From Shimia sp041624275 (lineage in GTDB: Bacteria; Pseudomonadota; Alphaproteobacteria; Rhodobacterales; Rhodobacteraceae): a stretch of DNA of 9,032 nucleotides. The stretch is taken from assembly GCF_041624275.1 (NCBI RefSeq), contig NZ_JBFJVE010000128.1, forward strand, positions 1 to 9,032. Reading direction: 5' to 3'. Of the stretch, positions 1 through 6,738 are shown in pieces (positions within the stretch are counted from its first letter, which is position 1; each line of letters starts with the position of its first letter). Under the pieces are notes generated by a model. The model searched no databases. It was not told where the DNA came from and saw nothing but the letters and a program-made list of their open reading frames with translations. A program made the position numbers and the translations under genes.

Positions 1-1511
1 AGCGGCAGCGTCACCGTCGCCCCGGCGGGCGGGCGCGGCGCATGGTCGAGGTCGGGGCCGGCGTCGGGATCGGGGTCCGGATCGGGGTCGGGATCGGGGT
101 CGGGCGCCGAACCTGTGGTCTCCGCGCGCCCCCGGACCGGGTCGGCGAACGCAACCGCCACCCCATCCAGTTCCACCTGCGGCCGGAACAGCGCCCTCGG
201 CACCAGGAACGACCTGAGCCGGATCATCGGCGAGGGGCGCGGCCGCCCGGCGCCGCCCGCCGACAGCCCCTGCGCCATCGCCAGCCCGATCGAGGGCATC
301 TCGCGCGCCGCCAGCTCCAGCGCCGCGCGCTCGACATGCGCCAGCGCCAGTTTCAGCACCACCTCGCGCGCGGCCCCGGCGCGCCCATGCGGGCCATAGC
401 TCTGCTCGCTGCCCAGAACCTCCACCGAGGTGTCCGAGAAATCCGCCAGCCCCGCAGCGCGCAGCAGCGCGCGCAGTCGGGTCATCAGGTCGTCGGCGGT
501 GCGCCGCGCCCGCGCCACCGCATCGCGCCCCACGACCGACACCAGCCATTGCATGCGCCAGCCGCGCGCCTCCTGACTGCACAGTTTGAGCATCGCCGGC
601 GCGGCACGTCCCCGGGCACCGCTGAGCGACACCACGTCTTCCCCGGTCTGGGTGATCTGCACGCCGGTGAAATCACAGCTCACATCCGGCAGCAGATAGG
701 CCGCCGGATCGCCGATCTCGTAAAGCAGCTGCTCGGTGGCGCTCTTGACGCTGACCCGCCCGTCGCTGCCCGGCGGCTTGGTCAGCTGAAACGCCCCATC
801 CGCCGCCACCCGCACGATCGGAAAGCCGACATCGGCCCAGCTCGCCACCTCTTCCCAGTCGGTGACCAGCCCGCCGGTCGACTGCGGCCCGCATTCGATC
901 AGATGCCCGGCCAAGGCGCCTTGGGCCAGTTGGTCGAGATCCTCCGCGCCCCAGCCGAACTCATGGATCAGCGGCCCCAGCGTCAGGGCGCTGTCGACCA
1001 CCCGGCCGGTGATGACGATATCGGCCCCGGCCGCCAGCGCCGCCGCAATCGGGAAGGCACCGAGATAGGCATTGGCGCTGATCGGCGCCTCGGGCAGCGG
1101 CGCGCCGCTGTCGATCCCGCGCAAGCCAGCGGCCCGCAATTGCGCCAGATGCGGCATCGCGTCATCGCCGGACACGGTGGCGATCTTCAGCGGCAGTCCC
1201 AGCTCTTGCAGCTTGGCGCGCAAGGCCCGCGCCGCCGCCTGCGGGTTGACGCCGCCGGCATTGGTGACGATGCGGATGCCGCGCTGCGCGATCTCGGCCA
1301 GATGGCGCGGGATCAGATCGGAGATCACATCGGTGGCATAGCCCGCCTGCGGGTCCTTCTGGCGCGCCCGGGTCATGACCGCCATGGTGATCTCGGCGAG
1401 GCATTCATAGGTGATATAATCAAGATCCGGCGCCCGCAGCAGCTGCGCCGTGGCCAGCGTGGAATCGCCCCACATGCCCGAGGCCCCGGCAATCGAGACG
1501 CGGCGGCTCAT
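1..1511 (-). CDS. atuA: AtuA-family (DUF1446) acyclic terpene utilization protein, 3' end outside window
   Basis: Open from the ATG at 1511 to the window edge with no stop: 503 codons are present and the C-terminus is missing. The N-terminus has a glycine-rich GASGMWGDS motif (residues 9-17). Further DUF1446-type blocks are YECLAEITMA (35-44), TNAGGVNP (83-90), a TGRVVDSALTLGP stretch and ECGPQSTGG (206-214). Family members such as Pseudomonas AtuA are needed for growth on citronellol/geraniol and sit with geranyl-CoA carboxylase genes; their biochemical role is poorly defined. Seven Pro-Asp dipeptides (470-483) appear to link the main domain to a C-terminal ferredoxin-fold-like domain that would begin near the ATVTLP at the edge. 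The start overlaps the stop of the upstream biotin-subunit gene (ATGA, 1508-1511), implying translational coupling. The family call is strong. The terpene role is inferred from the neighbours. Confidence 0.85.
   Translation of the reverse strand, partial: MSRRVSIAGASGMWGDSTLATAQLLRAPDLDYITYECLAEITMAVMTRARQKDPQAGYATDVISDLIPRHLAEIAQRGIRIVTNAGGVNPQAAARALRAKLQELGLPLKIATVSGDDAMPHLAQLRAAGLRGIDSGAPLPEAPISANAYLGAFPIAAALAAGADIVITGRVVDSALTLGPLIHEFGWGAEDLDQLAQGALAGHLIECGPQSTGGLVTDWEEVASWADVGFPIVRVAADGAFQLTKPPGSDGRVSVKSATEQLLYEIGDPAAYLLPDVSCDFTGVQITQTGEDVVSLSGARGRAAPAMLKLCSQEARGWRMQWLVSVVGRDAVARARRTADDLMTRLRALLRAAGLADFSDTSVEVLGSEQSYGPHGRAGAAREVVLKLALAHVERAALELAAREMPSIGLAMAQGLSAGGAGRPRPSPMIRLRSFLVPRALFRPQVELDGVAVAFADPVRGRAETTGSAPDPDPDPDPDPDPDAGPDLDHAPRPPAGATVTLP
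63..104 (-). repeat. In-frame Pro-Asp hexanucleotide tandem repeat in atuA
   Basis: Seven consecutive Pro-Asp codon pairs (residues 470-483 of the AtuA-like protein) are encoded by a nearly perfect 6-bp repeat, CCCGAC or CCCGAT, with one CCG. A degenerate continuation (Ala-Gly-Pro-Asp-Leu-Asp) follows. The position between the main DUF1446 region and the expected C-terminal domain suggests a flexible acidic linker. Such a short-unit repeat can change copy number by slippage in 6-bp steps without breaking the frame. Confidence 0.9.
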
Positions 1512-3622
1512 GGCAGCTCTCCGGTCCGGGCCTCGGTTCCGGTCTCGGTGGCGGGTTCGGTGCCGGTCTCGGTGCTGCTCTCGGTGCCGGTCTCGGCGCT
1601 GCTCTCGGTGCCGGTCTCGGTGCTGCTCTCGGTGCCGGTCTCGGTGCTGCTCTCGGTGCTGCTCTCGGTGGCGGGATCGGTGGCGGGTTCGGTGGTGATC
1701 TCGGCCAGAAGCTGCCCCGCCGCGACCTGATCGCCCTCAGCCACCAGCAGCCGCGCCAGCACCCCTTCGGCCGCCGCCCTCAGGCTGTGCTGCATCTTCA
1801 TCGCCTCCAGCACCAGCAGCGGCTGGTCCCGGCGCACCGGCGCCCCCTCGGCCAGCGCCAGCGCCACCACGCGGCCGTGCATCGGCGCCCGCAGGGCGCC
1901 GGCATCGCCGCCGCCGGTCATGGCCCCGGCGCCGCCCGCCCGGTCCGCCAGATGCAAAATCTGCCCGTCGCGGGCCAGCCAGATCTCGGTTCCGCCCCGC
2001 AGCAGCGCCGCCCCGGCCAGCCGCTCGCCGCCGGCTTCGCCCTGCCAGTGGCGCCCGTCATGGCGCAGCGCCGCGAACCGGTGCGACTGCCCGCCACAGT
2101 CGACGCAAAGGCCGCTCTCGCGCCGCCGCACCACCACCGGCATCGGCCCCCCGGGGCCGTCGAAAAGATAGTGCGCCGGCCGCGACAGCCGCGGCTCCTC
2201 CGCCTCGGCCACCGCCGTGAACAGCAGCGCCGCCGCCAGCGCCACATTCTCGGGCTCGGGCGCGGCGCGCGCCTCGGGCGGCGCCAGATGGCGGGGGATG
2301 AAATCGGTCGCCACCGCGCCGGCGGCAAAGGCCGGGTGCTCCAGCGCCCGGATCAGGAAACCCTGATTGGTCACCGGCCCGAACAGCACCAGCGCCCGCA
2401 GCGCCGCCAGCAGCCGCCGCCGGGCCTCGTCGCGGCTTGCGCCATGGGCGATGATCTTGCCCAGCATCGGGTCGTAATGCGGCGTCACCTCGCCGCCCTC
2501 GGCAACCCCCATGTCACAGCGCAGCCCGGCGCCCTGCGGCAGCTCCAGCCGCAGCACCGGCCCGCTGCTGGGCAGAAAGCCGCCGGCCGGATCCTCGGCA
2601 TAAAGCCGCGCCTCGATCGCCCAGCCCCGGGGCGCCAGATCCGCCTGCGCCATGGCCAGCGCCTCGCCCTGCGCGATGCGGATCTGCCAGTCCACAAGGT
2701 CGATGCCGGTCACCATCTCGGTCACCGGGTGTTCGACCTGCAACCGCGTGTTCATCTCGAGGAAGAAGAATTCCCCCGAAGACGTCAAAAGAAACTCGAC
2801 CGTGCCGGCCCCCACATAGTCGACCGCCCCGGCCGCCTGCACCGCCATCGCCCCCATGCGGGCCCGCAATTCTGCACTCAGCCCCGGCGCCGGCGCCTCT
2901 TCCAGCACCTTCTGATGCCGCCGCTGCACCGAACAGTCGCGCTCGCCCAGATAAAGGACGGTGCCATGCCGGTCGGCAAGGATCTGCACCTCGACATGGC
3001 GCGGCGCCACCAGCGCCCGCTCGATCAGCATGTGACCAGAGCCAAAGGCCGCCTCGGCCTCGGATCGGGCCAGCGCCAGCGCCGGCGCGAAATCCTCGGC
3101 GCGCTGCACCAGCCGCATGCCCTTGCCGCCGCCCCCCGCCGCCGCCTTCAGCATCACCGGATAGCCTATCCCGCCCGCCGCCCGCGCCAATGCCTCGGGG
3201 CGCTGATCGGCGCCGGCATCGCCCGGCAGGCAGGCAACACCGGCCGCCTCCATCGCCGCCCGCGCCCGCGCCTTGTCGCCCATGATGCGGATCGCCTGCG
3301 GATCGGGGCCGATAAAGACCAGCCCGGCCTCGGCGCAGCTTGCGGCGAAATCGGCGTTTTCCGACAGAAAGCCGTAGCCCGGGTGCACCGCCCCGGCGCC
3401 GGTGCGGCGCGCCGCCGCGATGATCGCCGCGCCGTCGAGATAGGAACGCGCGCTGTCCGCCGGCCCGAGACAGACCGCCCGGTCCGCCGCCGCCACATGC
3501 GGCGCGTCGCGGTCGGCCTCGGAATAGACGGCGACGCTGCGATAGCCCTGCTGCCGCAGCGTGGCGATGATGCGCAGCGCGATCTCGCCGCGATTGGCCA
3601 CCAGGATCGTGTCAAAGCCCAT
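1508..3622 (-). CDS. atuF: Acyl-CoA carboxylase alpha subunit (biotin carboxylase + biotin carrier), geranyl/methylcrotonyl-CoA type
   Basis: This 704-residue protein carboxylates its own biotin with ATP and bicarbonate and hands the carboxyl group to the carboxyltransferase encoded just upstream. The biotin carboxylase N-domain opens with ILVANRGEIALRI (residues 6-18) and HPGYGFLSENADF follows. The ATP-grasp glycine loop is GGGGKGM (163-169), with GERDCSVQRRHQK next. The catalytic stretch NTRLQVEHPVTE contains Arg293 and Glu297, close to Arg292/Glu296 of E. coli AccC. The biotinyl domain carries EAMKM with biotin lysine K609. The enzyme proper ends near residue 641. The last ~60 residues are a Thr/Glu/Ser/Gly repeat tail, which makes the protein longer than the ~660 residues usual for AtuF. 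It starts 11 bp after the beta-subunit stop, behind only a G-rich stretch and no classic Shine-Dalgarno. Sequence alone cannot separate geranyl-, methylcrotonyl- and propionyl-CoA types; the neighbouring atuA favours the Atu type. Confidence 0.88.
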   Translation of the reverse strand: MGFDTILVANRGEIALRIIATLRQQGYRSVAVYSEADRDAPHVAAADRAVCLGPADSARSYLDGAAIIAAARRTGAGAVHPGYGFLSENADFAASCAEAGLVFIGPDPQAIRIMGDKARARAAMEAAGVACLPGDAGADQRPEALARAAGGIGYPVMLKAAAGGGGKGMRLVQRAEDFAPALALARSEAEAAFGSGHMLIERALVAPRHVEVQILADRHGTVLYLGERDCSVQRRHQKVLEEAPAPGLSAELRARMGAMAVQAAGAVDYVGAGTVEFLLTSSGEFFFLEMNTRLQVEHPVTEMVTGIDLVDWQIRIAQGEALAMAQADLAPRGWAIEARLYAEDPAGGFLPSSGPVLRLELPQGAGLRCDMGVAEGGEVTPHYDPMLGKIIAHGASRDEARRRLLAALRALVLFGPVTNQGFLIRALEHPAFAAGAVATDFIPRHLAPPEARAAPEPENVALAAALLFTAVAEAEEPRLSRPAHYLFDGPGGPMPVVVRRRESGLCVDCGGQSHRFAALRHDGRHWQGEAGGERLAGAALLRGGTEIWLARDGQILHLADRAGGAGAMTGGGDAGALRAPMHGRVVALALAEGAPVRRDQPLLVLEAMKMQHSLRAAAEGVLARLLVAEGDQVAAGQLLAEITTEPATDPATESSTESSTETGTESSTETGTESSAETGTESSTETGTEPATETGTEARTGELP
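1533..1700 (-). repeat. 14-unit, 12-bp tandem repeat encoding the C-terminal tail of the biotin subunit
   Basis: Fourteen contiguous 12-bp units share the core TCGGTG (plus strand). Units at 1557-1652 alternate as TCGGTGCCGGTC then TCGGTGCTGCTC. This gives four copies of a 24-bp higher-order repeat, differing at one base in the second copy (1581-1604). The outer units are more degenerate, as expected if the centre expanded most recently. On the coding strand each unit gives one tetrapeptide (TEPA, TDPA, TESS, TETG, AETG or TEAR). The result is a roughly 56-residue acidic tail, residues ~642-697, with no hydrophobic core. It is likely disordered. Confidence 0.93.
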
Positions 3623-3633
3623 GCCGCCCCCCC

Positions 3634-5256
3634 TCAGTGCCGCGCCACGCCGAAACTCACCGGGCGCAGTTCGCGCGCCGCCGCCTCGGCCACAAGCGCC
3701 AGCAGCTCGCCCAGCAGGGCGCGGGTGTCGCGCGGGTCGATCACCCCGTCATCCAGCAGCTTGCCGGAATTGTGAAAGGCGCTGCTCTGCATCGAAAACA
3801 GCGCCTCGATCCGCGCCTCCTGCGCCTTCAGCTTTTCCGCATCCGGGGTCACGCCCCTGCGCGCCGCCGCCTCCTCGGCGACGATCGACATGGTGCGCGC
3901 CGCCTGCTGCGGCCCCATGACGCCGACCTGCGCATTGGGCCAGCTGAATACGAAAGACGGCCCCATGCCGCGCCCGCACATGCCATAGTTTCCGGCCCCG
4001 AAACTGGCCCCGATCATCAGCGTGATCTGCGGCACGCTGGCCGTCGCCACCGCCTGGATCATCTTGGCGCCATGCTTGATCATGCCGCCCCGCTCCGAGG
4101 CGGTGCCGACCATATAGCCGGTGGTGTTCTGCAAATAGAGGATCGGCGTGCCGGCCTGACAGCACATCTGGATGAAATGCGAGGCCTTGGTCGCCCCCTC
4201 GTTGTCGATCGGACCATTGTTGCCGATGACACCGCAGGCCCGGCCCCGCACCCGCGCCTGCAGGCAGACCGTGGCCGCGCCATAGCCCGGCTTGAACTCG
4301 AGAAAATCCGAACCGTCCACCAGCCGCGCCACCACCTCGCGCATATCATAGGGCCGGCGGAAGTCGACCGGCACCAGCCCGGCCAGCTCGTCCGCCGGAT
4401 AGAGCGGCTCGGCATGCGCCGCCCCGGCGCCCCCCGGCCGCTCACGGTTCCAGTCCAGCCGCGCCACCACCTCGCGCGCAACACCGATCGCCGACACGTC
4501 GTCCTCGGCAAGATATTCGATCAGCCCGGTGATCCCGGCATGCAGCGCCGCACCGCCAAGCTCTTCGTCGGTGGCGATCTCGCCGGTCGCCGCCTTGACC
4601 AGCGGCGGGCCGCCAAGAAAGGCCCGGGCATTGCCCCTGACCGCGATCACCTGATCCGACAGGCCCGGCATATAGGCGCCGCCCGCCGTCGACGAGCCGT
4701 GCAGCACGGTGATCACCGGGATCCCGGCGGCGCTGAGCCGCGCCAGGTTGGCGAACATCTCGCCGCCCTCGACGAAATGGTCCAGCCGGTACTGCATCAG
4801 GTTGGCCCCGGCGCTTTCCACCAGATGCAGAAACGGCAGCTTGTTGTCCAAGGCGATCTGCTGGCAGCGCAGGATCTTGCGCGACCCGGCCAGGTTCAGC
4901 GCCCCGGCCGCGATGCCGCTGTCATTGACCACGATCATGCAGCGCGTGCCCGAGACGAAACCGATCCCCGCCAGCTGCGAGCCGCCCGGAAGCTGCGCCT
5001 CGGGGTCGTCGGGAATCTCGCTGTATCCCGCGAGGTTGCACAGTTCGACAAAGCGCGAGCCCCGGTCGATCAGCCGCGCCAGCCTTTCGCGCGGGCTGAT
5101 CTGGCCGCGCACCGCGAACCGCGCCGCATTGCCTTCCGACCCCGCCCGGGCGCGCTCTTCCAGCGCCTCCAGCCCGGCGACCAGCGCCAGCATCTCATGG
5201 CGGTTCTGCGCATAGTCCTGCGACCGGGTGTCCAGTTTCGACTGAAAGAGCGTCAT
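3634..5256 (-). CDS. atuC: Acyl-CoA carboxylase beta subunit (carboxyltransferase), geranyl-CoA carboxylase-like
   Basis: This 540-residue carboxyltransferase moves the carboxyl group from biotin to the gamma carbon of a branched enoyl-CoA in this subfamily. The N-terminal crotonase-like domain contains PGGSQLAGIGFVSG, VESAGANLMQY, HGSSTAGGAYMPGLSD (oxyanion-loop GGAY ending at Tyr195) and FLGGPPLVKAATGEIATDEE. The C-terminal domain contains NNGPIDNEGATKASHF, NTTGYMVG (Tyr381), GASFGAGNYGMCGRG and FSWPNAQVGVMGPQQAA. NTTGYMVG and the GLSD context resemble, from memory, geranyl-CoA carboxylase more than methylcrotonyl-CoA carboxylase (usually NITGFMVG), so the substrate call is tentative. Length matches Pseudomonas AtuC. 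The ATG at 5256 follows AAGGAGG (5264-5270) at 7-nt spacing, a strong start for the first gene of the operon. A palindromic operator candidate lies immediately upstream. Confidence 0.87.
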   Translation of the reverse strand: MTLFQSKLDTRSQDYAQNRHEMLALVAGLEALEERARAGSEGNAARFAVRGQISPRERLARLIDRGSRFVELCNLAGYSEIPDDPEAQLPGGSQLAGIGFVSGTRCMIVVNDSGIAAGALNLAGSRKILRCQQIALDNKLPFLHLVESAGANLMQYRLDHFVEGGEMFANLARLSAAGIPVITVLHGSSTAGGAYMPGLSDQVIAVRGNARAFLGGPPLVKAATGEIATDEELGGAALHAGITGLIEYLAEDDVSAIGVAREVVARLDWNRERPGGAGAAHAEPLYPADELAGLVPVDFRRPYDMREVVARLVDGSDFLEFKPGYGAATVCLQARVRGRACGVIGNNGPIDNEGATKASHFIQMCCQAGTPILYLQNTTGYMVGTASERGGMIKHGAKMIQAVATASVPQITLMIGASFGAGNYGMCGRGMGPSFVFSWPNAQVGVMGPQQAARTMSIVAEEAAARRGVTPDAEKLKAQEARIEALFSMQSSAFHNSGKLLDDGVIDPRDTRALLGELLALVAEAAARELRPVSFGVARH

Positions 5257-5270
5257 GGCCGAGCCTCCTT

Positions 5271-5291
5271 AAATTGAGTTCGACTCATTTT
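5271..5291. promoter_or_regulatory. Candidate TetR operator between the carboxylase operon and tetR
   Basis: An inverted repeat reads AAA-T-TGAGT-TCG-ACTCA-T-TTT. The inner arms TGAGT (5275-5279) and ACTCA (5283-5287) match perfectly around a 3-bp spacer. A T/T mismatch follows, then three more matching A/T pairs on each side. Size and location, beside the carboxylase Shine-Dalgarno in the short divergent gap, suit a TetR-family dimer that represses both genes. A possible tetR promoter (TTGAGT at 5274-5279, TAAAAA at 5296-5301, 16-bp spacer) would have its -35 covered by the site. The palindrome is seen directly; its function is inferred. Confidence 0.6.
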
Positions 5292-5334
5292 TGTGTAAAA
5301 ATCAACTCCGAACGTCACGTCCCGAAGGTCGCCC

Positions 5335-5976
5335 ATGCCCGCCTCGCCTGCCCCGCCGCCTGAAAAATCCGCGCAAAACCAACGCCGTGCCCCGCAGAAA
5401 CGGGCCACCCAGACGCGCCGAAAGATCCTTGATGCGGCGCGCGAGCTGATCGCGGCGCAGGGCTATGAAGACAGCCGCACCCAGGACATCGCCCGTTTGG
5501 CGGGCATTGCCGAGGGGTCGGTCTTTGCCCATTTCGGCAGCAAGAAGGGCCTGCTGCATGCGCTGATGCAGGATCACTACGCGATGCTGATCGCCCGCGC
5601 CCAAGAGATCACCGCCCGCCAGCCCGCGCCGCGCCAAAGGCTGGCCATGCTGATCGACCTGCACCTGCAAGAACTGCTGCGCTCCTGGCAGCTGGTCCGG
5701 GTCTTCGCCCATTACGGCCGCTATTGTGATGCCAGCATGACCCCCGCCTTCCGCCATCTCAACCGCGACTATACCCGCGTTTTCCAGACCTGCCTCGAGG
5801 CGCTGATCGCCGCCCGCGAGGTGGCTCCGGGGCTGCGCCCGGACATGCTGCGCGACATGATCTTCGGCAGCGCCGAACATTGGGCCTTCCGGGTCAGCGA
5901 ACTCGGCCAGCCCCTCGACCGGGCCGAGGCGGTCGCCTTTCTGGTCGGCCGGGTGCTGGCCGTGCCCGCCGCCTGA
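5335..5976 (+). CDS. TetR/AcrR-family transcriptional regulator (AtuR-like position)
   Basis: This 213-residue protein has a TetR N-terminal DNA-binding domain at about residues 25-75: TRRKILDAARELIAAQGYEDS, then the helix-turn-helix DIARLAGIAEGSVFAHFGSKKGLL (51-74). The rest is a divergent all-helical ligand/dimerisation domain with no recognisable specificity signature. Residues 1-24 form a Pro/Gln/Arg-rich extension before the domain. The ATG at 5335 has only a weak Shine-Dalgarno (GAAGG, 5324-5328). The gene is divergent from the carboxylase operon with a 78-bp gap that holds a palindrome. In Pseudomonas the atu operon is repressed by the TetR-family AtuR, so local repression with an acyl-CoA or terpenoid inducer is the natural inference. 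Its stop lies 4 bp from that of the convergent XRE-cupin gene. Confidence 0.88.
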   Translation: MPASPAPPPEKSAQNQRRAPQKRATQTRRKILDAARELIAAQGYEDSRTQDIARLAGIAEGSVFAHFGSKKGLLHALMQDHYAMLIARAQEITARQPAPRQRLAMLIDLHLQELLRSWQLVRVFAHYGRYCDASMTPAFRHLNRDYTRVFQTCLEALIAAREVAPGLRPDMLRDMIFGSAEHWAFRVSELGQPLDRAEAVAFLVGRVLAVPAA

Positions 5977-5980
5977 GGTC

Positions 5981-6547
5981 TCAGAAGGTCGGCGGCGTGC
6001 AGGCGCTGACCACGACGCATTTCTCGGGCCCGACCTGGCGGAACCGATGCGGCGTGCGGCTGTCGAAGTAATAGGCATCCCCCGGCCCCAGCACCTTGCG
6101 CTGGTCGCCCACCGTGACCTCGACCCGGCCCGAGATCACGATCCCGCCCTCCTCGGCCTCGTGGTCATACATCACCCGCCCGGTATCGGCATTGACCGCA
6201 TAGGTCTCGCGCAGGATCATCAGCGACCGCCCGATCAGGGTCTTGCCGACCTGGCGCAACGACACCCCGCCCTTGCCGATCTCGGTCAGCTCCTCGGCGG
6301 CATAGAACACCGTCTTCTCGGGCTCGGGCTCATAGGCGAAGAACTCGGACAGGCCGACCGGAATGCCCTCGAGAATCCGCCGCAGCGCCCCCACCGAAGG
6401 GTTCATCCGCCCCGACTCGATCAGCGAGATGGTCGAATTGGTGACCCCGGCCTTCTTGGCCAGCGCCCGCTGCGACAGGCCGGCCTGTTCACGCAGCGCC
6501 CGCAGCCGCACCCCCAGCGCCAGATCCTCGTAATCCGATGTCGACAT
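5981..6547 (-). CDS. PuuR-like XRE-family regulator with C-terminal cupin domain
   Basis: This 188-residue regulator has an XRE helix-turn-helix at about residues 13-69 (LRALREQAGLSQRALAKKAG, then VTNSTISLIESGRMNPSV). A cupin_2 domain spans about 108-182, with GRVMYDHEAEEGG and GPGDAYYFDSRTPHRF. His129, Glu133 and His167 occupy likely cupin metal/ligand positions. Length, layout and the C-terminus VSACTPPTF closely resemble E. coli PuuR, which represses putrescine/GABA catabolic genes. The gene is divergent from the gabD-like gene, so it probably controls it. The ATG at 6547 lacks an obvious Shine-Dalgarno. A candidate promoter on this strand has TTGAAA (6586-6591) and CATGTT (6562-6567), with an 18-bp spacer. 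That would give a very short leader. PuuR orthology is likely but the ligand is not proven. Confidence 0.88.
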   Translation of the reverse strand: MSTSDYEDLALGVRLRALREQAGLSQRALAKKAGVTNSTISLIESGRMNPSVGALRRILEGIPVGLSEFFAYEPEPEKTVFYAAEELTEIGKGGVSLRQVGKTLIGRSLMILRETYAVNADTGRVMYDHEAEEGGIVISGRVEVTVGDQRKVLGPGDAYYFDSRTPHRFRQVGPEKCVVVSACTPPTF

Positions 6548-6567
6548 GTTGAATATCCGCTAACATG
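6545..6567. promoter_or_regulatory. Inverted repeat over the start of the XRE-cupin gene, candidate operator
   Basis: Perfect 6-bp arms CATGTT (6545-6550) and AACATG (6562-6567) flank an 11-bp spacer. One arm contains the regulator's start codon. The other coincides with its best -10 candidate. The position suits autorepression and control of the divergent gabD-like gene. The repeat is seen directly; the role is inferred. Confidence 0.4.
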
Positions 6568-6642
6568 AAATTTTTCGCCCCTCTGTTTCAATGACTTGGC
6601 AGGCCGAAGAAACAGGCTATCGCAGCATAGACGAAGGCAATA

Positions 6643-6698
6643 GGCTCTTTCAACACCCCACAGGGGCCGTGCCCCCGGGGATCACACCGAAAGAGACC
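6643..6698 (+). promoter_or_regulatory. Predicted stem-loop in the 5' leader of the gabD-like gene
   Basis: An outer stem pairs CTCTTTC (6645-6651) with GAAAGAG (6689-6695). It can be extended by GG (6643-6644) pairing CC (6697-6698) across a bulged A. Inside is a compact hairpin GGGGC-CGT-GCCCC (6663-6675). A weak promoter candidate upstream (TTGGCA 6596-6601, TATCGC 6618-6623) would place this fold in the transcribed leader, ending about 40 bases before the start codon. It does not match any riboswitch family I recognise. Confidence 0.35.
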
Positions 6699-6738
6699 GC
6701 CGCAGCAGCGCCTGCGCGCGGCAGGAAAGGATGCCGAG

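Noticed and set aside
1533..1700. CRISPR-like array
   Set aside because: Units are 12 bp and contiguous with no spacers, and they are in frame with the biotin-subunit coding sequence.
42..1730. Long plus-strand open frame opposite the AtuA-like gene and the repeat array
   Set aside because: Its translation is Arg/Pro/Gln/His-rich, ends in a simple repeat and is fully antisense to a gene with clear family motifs. It is a typical GC-rich shadow frame.
1787..3775. 662-codon plus-strand open frame opposite the biotin subunit
   Set aside because: Antisense to recognisable biotin carboxylase motifs. The composition is dominated by R, H, Q and P with no domain resemblance.
3637..5277. 546-codon plus-strand open frame opposite the carboxyltransferase
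   Set aside because: Shadow of the minus-strand carboxyltransferase gene, with the same biased composition and no motif.
5302..6078. 258-codon minus-strand open frame across tetR
   Set aside because: Antisense to the TetR gene with its clear helix-turn-helix. It also overlaps the XRE-cupin gene in another frame.
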